A stretch of 7,137 nt of DNA from an uncultured Dyadobacter sp. (lineage in GTDB: Bacteria > Bacteroidota > Bacteroidia > Cytophagales > Spirosomataceae), in the NCBI GenBank assembly GCA_946481035.1, contig CAMLNK010000194.1, positions 1 through 7,137 on the forward strand, in the 5' to 3' direction. Position 1 is the first letter of the stretch. Each line of letters starts with the position of its first letter. Below the pieces are notes generated by a model. It was not told the origin of the DNA, searched no databases, and was given only the letters and a program-made list of their open reading frames with translations. Positions 1 to 4,798 of the stretch are shown in pieces. The position numbers were made by a program, and so were the translations under genes.

Positions 1-1464
1 TTTGGCCACGGGCAGAAGAAATGCATTATGCCCGTCTTTGGCGAACTCGCAGATCCAGCCGTCGAAAGTGGAAAGGTTTAATGCGGCGTTCATGGCGGCC
101 GTCATACCGCTGGTACCGGATGCTTCGCGGGTTACGACGGGCGTGTTGAGCCAGATATCGGCCCCGTCTTTGAGCAGTTTGGATAATGCGAGCTCGTAGC
201 CGGTGAGTACGGCCATATTCGGAAAAAGATGGCTCAGGTAAAACAAATGATTGAAAGTCCCTACCGCTCCCTCGTCTTTCGGATAGGGCTTCCCGGCCCA
301 TATTACCTGTACCGGCCGATCGGTATTCCCCATCAGTCTTTTGAACCTTTCCAGGTCCCAAACGAGCATATCCGGACGTTTGTAAGCCGCAAAACGCCGC
401 GCCCACACGATCGTGAGCACATTGGGATCGAACAGCTTTCCGCTCTGGTCAGCAACGGTTTTGAACAATACCTTTTTCAACTCCTTCTTGCGCGCCGCGA
501 TTGCATCGCAATCTTTCCCGATCCGCGCCTTTTCCAGTACCGGGTCTACCCAATATGCATTGTTCTGCGCATTGGTAATGTGGCCGATCGGCGCGATTTT
601 AGGATGTACTTTCCACATTTTGCGCGAAACTTCCCCGTGCAATTTCGAAACGCCGTTTGCCTTGTGGCTCAGGCTCAGTGCGGCCAGCGAATGATTGAAT
701 ATCCCGTCGCGGATGCCGCTGATTTTCCGCACCGTTTCCAGGTCAATGCCGGAGAAGAAACCCAGCTTTTCCAGAAAATGAATGTCGTGTTTCTCATTAC
801 CGGCCTCTTCCGGCGTGTGCGTTGTAAAAACGACCTTTTTCTGTACCTCTGCGGCATTTTTATATTTTTTATACAAATGAAAAAGTGCAGAAACTGCATG
901 CGCTTCATTCAAATGGTACACCTCCGGCTCATATTGCAGCGCTTCAAGCAGCCGCGCGCCGCCGATGCCCAGCACCATGCACTGGGCAACTTTGTAGCTA
1001 ACGTCGGCATCATACAATGTATAGCTGATCGCCCGGGTCGACTCGTCGTTGCCGTCGGTGTCGGTGGTGAGCAGAAACAACGGCGCCGAGCCGAACGTCT
1101 CCGGATCGAGGTAGTAGGCGGCTACCCAAACGTCTTTGCCCATCATCGGTATCTGGAAGCGGATTTGGGTATCCACCAGGTACGAATACATTTTCTCCCG
1201 GAACTCCGGCTCCATGCTGCCATCTTTCTTGCGGCCCTGGTCGTAATAGCCGTATTTCCAAAGCATTCCAATGCCGATCAGGTTCTGTTTGAGCGCGTGT
1301 ACGCTGCGCATATGTGAGCCCGCGAGGAAGCCCAGACCACCCGAATATATCTTTAATGCCTGATCGACAGCGAATTCCATCGAAAAGTAGGCGACTGATT
1401 TTTTGTACTTTTTATCCGCGGTAAACGGGTGATGGTAGGGAAGAGAGAAAGCTTGTTGTGACAT
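1..1464 (-). CDS. GT35 alpha-glucan (glycogen) phosphorylase-family protein, short form, C-terminus outside window
   Basis: This reading frame stays open for 488 codons from ATG at 1464 to the left edge, so the 3' end is missing. The family cleaves or transfers glucose from alpha-1,4-glucans (glycogen, maltodextrin) in the cytoplasm. Visible family motifs are FSMEF (residues 27-31), YSGGLGFLAGSH (40-51), KYGYYDQ (70-76), HLNEAH (184-189), THTP (215-218), WARRFAAYKR (354-363) and WLNTP followed by EASGTSGM (447-454). R357 and K362 match the Arg and Lys that contact phosphate in glycogen phosphorylase. The N-terminal extension of long bacterial GlgP proteins is absent; the catalytic domain starts within about 25 residues. 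The PLP-lysine position is Thr455, so phosphorolysis is doubtful and it may be a non-phosphorolytic glucosyltransferase or a regulatory relative. The start is the only suitable in-frame ATG, lies directly ahead of the conserved domain, and has no Shine-Dalgarno. The gene lies 85 bp downstream of the repeat-protein gene, behind its terminator. Family assignment is firm; activity is uncertain. Confidence 0.9.
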   Translation of the reverse strand, partial: MSQQAFSLPYHHPFTADKKYKKSVAYFSMEFAVDQALKIYSGGLGFLAGSHMRSVHALKQNLIGIGMLWKYGYYDQGRKKDGSMEPEFREKMYSYLVDTQIRFQIPMMGKDVWVAAYYLDPETFGSAPLFLLTTDTDGNDESTRAISYTLYDADVSYKVAQCMVLGIGGARLLEALQYEPEVYHLNEAHAVSALFHLYKKYKNAAEVQKKVVFTTHTPEEAGNEKHDIHFLEKLGFFSGIDLETVRKISGIRDGIFNHSLAALSLSHKANGVSKLHGEVSRKMWKVHPKIAPIGHITNAQNNAYWVDPVLEKARIGKDCDAIAARKKELKKVLFKTVADQSGKLFDPNVLTIVWARRFAAYKRPDMLVWDLERFKRLMGNTDRPVQVIWAGKPYPKDEGAVGTFNHLFYLSHLFPNMAVLTGYELALSKLLKDGADIWLNTPVVTREASGTSGMTAAMNAALNLSTFDGWICEFAKDGHNAFLLPVAK

Positions 1465-1498
1465 CAGAAGCAATTTTGGTAAAACAAAAAAACTGCAT

Positions 1499-1529
1499 AA
1501 AAAACCCGGCCCATCGAAAAGGGCCGGGT
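1499..1529 (-). terminator. Intrinsic terminator of the LEA-like gene
   Basis: A perfect 9-bp GC-rich stem (ACCCGGCCC at 1504-1512 pairs with GGGCCGGGT at 1521-1529) encloses an 8-nt loop. Read on the minus strand it is followed at once by six T residues (1499-1504 on the complement) and, a little further on, by a second T-run. It starts about 20 bp after the TAG stop of the repeat-protein gene. The phosphorylase-like gene begins about 35 bp beyond it, so that gene needs its own promoter or readthrough. Confidence 0.85.
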
Positions 1530-1549
1530 CGGAATATTTTCATGAGTGC

Positions 1550-2221
1550 CTATTTCCCGAAAAGCCGGGCCCAGAATCCTTTTGCCTTGGTTTTCGTCTC
1601 TCCGACTTTCTCCGTGGCCTCTTCTTTCAGTTCGGCTATTTCCTCCGTCGCCTTCGCTTTTAATTCTGCGGCTTTGGCCTGGGCCTCGGCCAGTTTCTCG
1701 GAAGCAACTTCCTTCGCATCTTCAAATGCTTCGGCGGCATCTTCCTTGATTTCCGCAAACTTCTCGCCGGCCACTTCCTTAATGTCTTCAAATTTTTCTG
1801 TCGCAGCCTCTTTCAGGTCTTCGAACTTCTCAGCAGCCGCTTCCGTCAGCCCGGCCAGTTTCGCTGCAAAGCCGGATTCCGCTTCCTCTACCTTTTCCAC
1901 GACTTCTTCTTTCACCGCCTCTGCCTTTGCGGTTGCATCATCTTTTACCTCTTCCGCCTGCGCTTTCAGGTCGTCGAGCGTTTCGTAAACTTCGGCCTTA
2001 ATGCCGTCGGCTGCCTCTGTCACTTCTTCCGCTTTGTCCTCAGCCTTCGTTTCCAATGCGTTAGCTTCCTCTTTCACCACTTCGGTCGCCTCATTCTTGA
2101 TCCCAAGCCCCTCATCCACGACCTCATCCTTGGCATCGGTGATAGTCGTTTTGAGTTCTTCCACTTTATTTTCCAGCGATTCTTTTGCGTCGTCTGGGGT
2201 AGGTTCGGTATTCTCAGCCAT
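1550..2221 (-). CDS. LEA-like / hydrophilin-like Glu-Ala-Lys-rich 11-mer repeat protein
   Basis: This 223-residue protein has about 51 Glu, 44 Ala and 32 Lys, no Cys, one Trp, and Pro only near the N-terminus. It has no signal peptide or membrane segment, so it is probably cytoplasmic. Residues 128-182 form five consecutive 11-residue repeats (AAAEKFEDLKE, AATEKFEDIKE, VAGEKFAEIKE, DAAEAFEDAKE, VASEKLAEAQA), with two weaker units to about residue 204. Residues 40-127 have similar composition but less regular spacing. Eleven-residue amphipathic repeats are typical of group 3 LEA proteins and apolipoprotein-like helices, which can be disordered in water and fold on drying or at membranes. The C-terminus GFWARLFGK is the only aromatic/hydrophobic patch and may be an anchor or docking tail. 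The frame is open upstream to an ATG at 2305, but those 28 residues differ in composition (Cys, Trp, Arg, His), so I choose ATG 2221. A stress-protective role is inference. Confidence 0.85.
   Translation of the reverse strand: MAENTEPTPDDAKESLENKVEELKTTITDAKDEVVDEGLGIKNEATEVVKEEANALETKAEDKAEEVTEAADGIKAEVYETLDDLKAQAEEVKDDATAKAEAVKEEVVEKVEEAESGFAAKLAGLTEAAAEKFEDLKEAATEKFEDIKEVAGEKFAEIKEDAAEAFEDAKEVASEKLAEAQAKAAELKAKATEEIAELKEEATEKVGETKTKAKGFWARLFGK
1676..1840 (-). repeat. Five in-frame 33-bp units encoding 11-residue helix repeats
   Basis: Five contiguous 33-bp units encode residues 128-182 of the LEA-like protein with consensus xAxEKFEDxKE. The protein-level pattern is clear, but synonymous positions have diverged, which points to old duplication under selection for the helix pattern rather than a fresh tandem expansion. 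Two poorer units continue to about position 1610. Confidence 0.8.
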
Positions 2222-2265
2222 GGGAAATGAAGTTTTAAGGTAAGAACAGTTGATACGATGAATGC

Positions 2266-2297
2266 GTAAGCTACAAAGGAGTTGCCAAGGTTCCAAG
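2266..2297 (-). promoter_or_regulatory. Candidate promoter of the LEA-like gene
   Basis: On the minus strand, CTTG (2294-2297) is followed after 20 bp by TAGCTTAC (2266-2273). This is a partial match to the Bacteroidota pattern TTTG-N19-22-TAnnTTTG. A transcript would start near 2260 and leave a leader of about 40 nt before ATG 2221. The last bases of the -7 element deviate, so this is tentative. Confidence 0.35.
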
Positions 2298-2316
2298 CGA
2301 TGCACTCAGCTTTGTG

Positions 2317-2886
2317 TCAGGTTAACCTTCTAACCATCAAATTTTTAACCAACTCATAAAACGGCTCCGGCTGCAATGTGCGCCAGTTGTTGAGGTGCAG
2401 CGTACCACCGAAATTGATATAATAATCGAGCCGGTATTTCTTCCATTGCTCCTCCACATGCTCGCGGAAATTGATAGCCACAATCCATCCGTCCTCCACG
2501 TCGTCGAACCATTCGGAATAGTAATCGTCCTCATTGCCGCCGTGGAAATCGAGCACGTTCTCTCCGAGCAGGATAAACTGGTTAATCCCCTCATTCACAA
2601 GCGGATCGACCACCTGCCTTTTCAGGAACATGATGTCGTTATGCAAGGCATCGTTCCATTCCCCGAACATTTCGATGATCGTAAAGCGCTTTTTATAGTC
2701 GGCGAAAAGGATTTTCACGTACAGCGTCTCCGACCCGATGTGGTCCCAGAGCGGGTGGATATAGTAGCCGTAAATCGCATTTTCGTAATATTCCAGGTTG
2801 TAGGTGCGGCCATAGAACGGCGAACGCTCATCCTCACTGGCGATGTAATGTTTCTCCCAATTGTAATATGGCTCTATTTCCTGCAT
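2317..2886 (-). CDS. Uncharacterised acidic Tyr/Trp-rich protein
   Basis: I do not recognise this 189-residue protein. It starts at ATG 2886 (MQEIEPYYNWEKHY) and ends at TGA 2317-2319. It has about 18 Tyr and 7 Trp and is rich in Asp/Glu, with a dense acidic-aromatic stretch around NEDDYYSEWFDDVEDGW. It has no signal peptide, no membrane segment, no Cys and no obvious catalytic motif. Alternating hydrophobic stretches (TLYVKILFADY, FTIIEMF, QFILLG, WIVAINF) suggest a small soluble alpha/beta domain. Normal codon use, a natural start and a uniform globular composition support a real gene over the overlapping plus-strand frame at 2395-2913. It lies upstream of and on the same strand as the LEA-like gene with a 95-bp gap. 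On its other side it diverges from the sigma-factor operon across the heptamer element. Confidence 0.8.
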   Translation of the reverse strand: MQEIEPYYNWEKHYIASEDERSPFYGRTYNLEYYENAIYGYYIHPLWDHIGSETLYVKILFADYKKRFTIIEMFGEWNDALHNDIMFLKRQVVDPLVNEGINQFILLGENVLDFHGGNEDDYYSEWFDDVEDGWIVAINFREHVEEQWKKYRLDYYINFGGTLHLNNWRTLQPEPFYELVKNLMVRRLT

Positions 2887-2909
2887 GGCAACGGTTTTGG
2901 AATGGCATT

Positions 2910-2917
2910 CTAAGCTA
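2910..2917 (-). promoter_or_regulatory. Weak -7-like element upstream of the 189-residue protein gene
   Basis: TAGCTTAG on the minus strand differs from TAnnTTTG by one base and lies 24 bp upstream of ATG 2886. No TTG-type -33 element is found at 19-22 bp spacing, where the heptamer repeat sits instead. Low confidence. Confidence 0.2.
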
Positions 2918-2930
2918 ATATAAAAAGTTG

Positions 2931-3028
2931 GGAGTTTGGAGTTTGGAGTTTAGTGTTCAGAGTTTAAAGTTGAAAGTTCAGATTTGACTCTAAACTTTCA
3001 ACTTTCAACTTCCAACTCTAAACTTTTT
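2931..3028. repeat. Inverted array of 7-bp repeats forming a long imperfect hairpin
   Basis: Positions 2931-2986 divide exactly into eight heptamers of the type RRAGTTT (GGAGTTT three times, then AGTGTTC, AGAGTTT, AAAGTTG, AAAGTTC, AGATTTG). Positions 2987-3028 divide into six heptamers in the reverse orientation (ACTCTAA, ACTTTCA twice, ACTTCCA, ACTCTAA, ACTTTTT). Arms 2947-2982 and 2989-3024 are reverse complements at 30 of 36 positions around a 6-nt loop. It fills the gap between divergent genes, ends in six T residues on the plus strand and encodes nothing recognisable. Confidence 0.85.
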
Positions 3029-3034
3029 TCATTA

Positions 3035-3067
3035 TTTGGACTTAATATAAATAGTATTGTAGCTTTG
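3035..3067 (+). promoter_or_regulatory. Bacteroidota-type promoter of the sigma/FecR/receptor operon
   Basis: TTTG (3035-3038) is followed after 21 bp by TAGCTTTG (3060-3067), a full match to the Bacteroidota housekeeping pattern TTTG-N19-22-TAnnTTTG. Transcription would start near 3071-3074. Any translation start at or before 3067 is therefore unlikely, which argues for a TTG start at 3092 or 3122. The element lies only 7 bp from the end of the heptamer hairpin. Confidence 0.65.
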
Positions 3068-3091
3068 CAGCGGACATCGCCCGGTAACGCA

Positions 3092-3634
3092 TTGACTACC
3101 CCGCCCTCAGATAGCTCTCCATTGCTCATTCAAACCAACAAATCGTTTGAAGAACTCTACCATTTGCATTGGGAAAAGGTATTTGCGGTTTGCTACCAGG
3201 GCACGCGCGATGCCGAACTGGCCGAAGACCTGATGCACGAGATCTTCCAGTCGCTTTGGGAAAGGCGCGGGGAGTTGCGGGTGCAGGGGCCGGCAGCGCA
3301 TTACCTCGTGCGTGCCGCGAAGCTCAAAATCATGGCCCACCACCGCGATTCGGCCAATCGCAGGCAGATTTTCGATCAGGTTATGGATAAAAAAGCGGGT
3401 TCGGAAGAAACCACGCAGCACCAGGTCGACTACCACCTGCTTTCCGAACGCGTGAGTGAGCTTGTAGCCGGCCTGCCGCATCCCTGCCAGGAAGTTTTTG
3501 TGATGAGCCGGCAAGACGGAATGACTAACAAAGCCATTGCCGCATCACTCGTTTTGTCCGAAAAGACGGTTGAATACCACCTTACCCGCGCATTGCGCTT
3601 CCTTGGCAAGCACCTGGCCGAATATCAGCATTAA
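3092..3634 (+). CDS. FecI-like ECF RNA polymerase sigma factor
   Basis: This is an extracytoplasmic-function sigma factor of about 180 residues. Counting from TTG 3092, region 2 spans residues 19-90 (SFEELYHLHWEKVFAVCY, AEDLMHEIFQSLWERR, then the basic YLVRAAKLKIMAHHRD stretch for -10 recognition). Region 4 spans about 120-175, with a helix-turn-helix around MTNKAIAASLVLSEKTVEYHLTRALRFL. No ATG exists in any plus-strand frame between 2890 and about 3208, and the first in-frame ATG lies inside region 2, so the start must be non-ATG. TTG 3092 lies about 20 nt after the predicted transcription start; TTG 3122 (170 residues) is the alternative; TTG 3065 overlaps the promoter. In this family FecR holds the sigma inactive until the receptor signals. 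Cotranscription with the next two genes is likely. Family call is firm; the exact start is not. Confidence 0.9.
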   Translation: MTTPPSDSSPLLIQTNKSFEELYHLHWEKVFAVCYQGTRDAELAEDLMHEIFQSLWERRGELRVQGPAAHYLVRAAKLKIMAHHRDSANRRQIFDQVMDKKAGSEETTQHQVDYHLLSERVSELVAGLPHPCQEVFVMSRQDGMTNKAIAASLVLSEKTVEYHLTRALRFLGKHLAEYQH

Positions 3635-3682
3635 AAAAATTTTCTCTCACGCCAGGGTAAGCCTGCCCGCTACGCAACAATA

Positions 3683-3711
3683 GGGTTAGAGGCGTTCCGT
3701 CTCAAGAACCC
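3683..3711 (+). other. Stem-loop in the sigma-fecR gap
   Basis: GGGTT (3683-3687) pairs with AACCC (3707-3711), and inside it GAGGCG (3689-3694) pairs with CGTCTC (3698-3703), with one G-U pair, around a TTC loop. A 1-by-3 internal loop separates the stems. The structure ends 10 nt before ATG 3722 and is not followed by a T-run, so it resembles a translational or RNA-stability element more than a terminator. Confidence 0.4.
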
Positions 3712-3721
3712 ATGGCGGCAA

Positions 3722-4669
3722 ATGAACATTACACCTGAACTTTTGAAGCGTTACACCGCAGGACAATGCACCCCTGCCGAAATACAGGCCGTGGAGCAAT
3801 GGCTCAACGATCCCGAGGCAGCCGCGGAGGCCGTGGCGGAAATTCCCGATGAAGCCCGCCGGAAGTCGGGCGCACGCGTGTGGGAACGCCTGCGGGTGCG
3901 TGATCCGCAACCATTTTGGGTGCATTACAAGCATTATTTGTCGGGCATTGCCGCCGCGCTGGTACTGGTAAGCAGTATTGTCTGGTTTTCGGTTAAAAAC
4001 AAAACCGGTAGGGGAGCTCGCCCGATCGCGTCTGTTCAAACGATTCGCACGCAAAAAGGCGAAACCCGGCAACTCACACTGCCCGACGGCTCGGTGGTCA
4101 TGCTCAGTTACGCCAGCGAGCTTCGGTACCCATCCGCATTCAGCGATTCGGTCCGCCGGGTAGTACTCATCGGCGAAGCTCAGTTTTCAGTCAAAAAGAG
4201 CCCTGATCAGCCATTTGTGGTAGAAACTACTGTTTCGCAGACGCGCGTGCTTGGGACGGTTTTCGATGTAAAAGAATATCCGGGTGAGGGCTATACCTCA
4301 TTGCTGGTAACAGAAGGAAAAGTAAGATTTACCAATAAAATTTCTCCAAAATCTGAGCTCGTCACCGCAGGCATGTCGGGCCTGATTAAAGGTAAGCAAC
4401 TATCCACACGTGCTGTTTCGGGCGCCGAAGCACAAGTTTCGTGGCTGAGCAATGCATTGCGGTTCGACGACGTGCCGCTTGCACAAGTGACGCGCGAGCT
4501 GGAAAGGCGGTATAATGTCAGCATCAGCATTCGTACGGAAGCATTGCAAAACCAGCGCTATACCGGAGCATTCCAAAACGCATCCCTGAATGCGGTGCTG
4601 GGCAGTTTGAGCGTCGCGGTTGGTTTCCGCTATGAGGTACAGGGTCAATCCATCCGTTTTTTTGAATAA
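3722..4669 (+). CDS. FecR-type anti-sigma factor / sigma regulator
   Basis: This 315-residue inner-membrane protein has the usual layout of Bacteroidota FecR regulators. A cytoplasmic sigma-binding region covers residues 1-70 (LLKRYTAGQCTPAEIQAVEQWL). One membrane helix lies at about 73-91 (GIAAALVLVSSIVWF). The periplasmic FecR domain covers about 107-205 (TRQLTLPDGSVVMLSYASEL, GEAQFSV, FVVETTVSQTRVLGTVFDV, LLVTEGKVRF). The C-terminal DUF4974-like domain at 245-315 resembles an STN fold. In the FecIR scheme its N-terminus binds the sigma factor, and its periplasmic part receives the signal from the receptor STN domain. It starts at ATG 3722, 87 bp after the sigma gene; the nearby ATG at 3712 is out of frame. 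I see no promoter in the gap, so it is probably cotranscribed with the sigma gene. Length is typical and the gene is intact. Confidence 0.93.
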   Translation: MNITPELLKRYTAGQCTPAEIQAVEQWLNDPEAAAEAVAEIPDEARRKSGARVWERLRVRDPQPFWVHYKHYLSGIAAALVLVSSIVWFSVKNKTGRGARPIASVQTIRTQKGETRQLTLPDGSVVMLSYASELRYPSAFSDSVRRVVLIGEAQFSVKKSPDQPFVVETTVSQTRVLGTVFDVKEYPGEGYTSLLVTEGKVRFTNKISPKSELVTAGMSGLIKGKQLSTRAVSGAEAQVSWLSNALRFDDVPLAQVTRELERRYNVSISIRTEALQNQRYTGAFQNASLNAVLGSLSVAVGFRYEVQGQSIRFFE

Positions 4670-4720
4670 CAACCCAATGAATTCCATGAATAAATCGCCC
4701 TAGCTGCGGGGAAAGGAAAA

Positions 4721-4754
4721 ACCCGGTGCGCTGTCGCCAAACTTAACACCGGGT
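4721..4754. other. Inverted repeat between fecR and the receptor gene
   Basis: ACCCGGTG (4721-4728) and CACCGGGT (4747-4754) form a perfect 8-bp stem with an 18-nt loop. On the plus strand no T-run follows. On the minus strand the stem is followed by five T residues (4717-4721 on the complement), so its form is that of a minus-strand terminator although no minus-strand gene ends here. It lies about 45 nt before the receptor start and could be a leader structure, a processing site or an antisense stop. Confidence 0.5.
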
Positions 4755-4798
4755 CGAATGCCAATCAATCGCAGATCAATTAACATTTAAACAAAAAT

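Noticed and set aside
229..1317. Long plus-strand open frame (362 codons) opposite the GT35 gene
   Set aside because: It lies antisense to a frame with many exact GT35 motifs. Its own translation is Arg/His/Phe-rich with no recognisable domain, as expected for a codon-bias shadow.
1458..1988. Ser/Ala-rich plus-strand open frame opposite the repeat protein
   Set aside because: It is the complement of Glu/Ala/Lys-rich repeats, which yields Ser/Phe/Ala codons. The minus-strand frame has the regular 11-mer pattern and its own terminator.
2222..2305. Upstream ATG at 2305 as start of the LEA-like protein
   Set aside because: The added 28 residues contain Cys, Trp, His and Arg unlike the rest of the protein, and the stretch overlaps the candidate promoter.
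2395..2913. Plus-strand open frame of 172 codons opposite the 189-residue protein
   Set aside because: It overlaps the minus-strand frame almost fully, lacks a domain I can recognise and has no upstream signal. The minus-strand frame has a clean start and globular composition.
2947..3029. The hairpin plus T-run as an ordinary intrinsic terminator
   Set aside because: The genes on both sides diverge from this region, so no gene ends here. The AT-rich, mismatched, 36-bp arms with heptamer phasing are unlike a compact GC-rich terminator stem. A role in stopping readthrough is left open.
2984..3091. Extension of the sigma factor to a TTG at 2984
   Set aside because: This would translate the right arm of the heptamer hairpin and the promoter itself. 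The extra residues are low-complexity and not part of the sigma fold.
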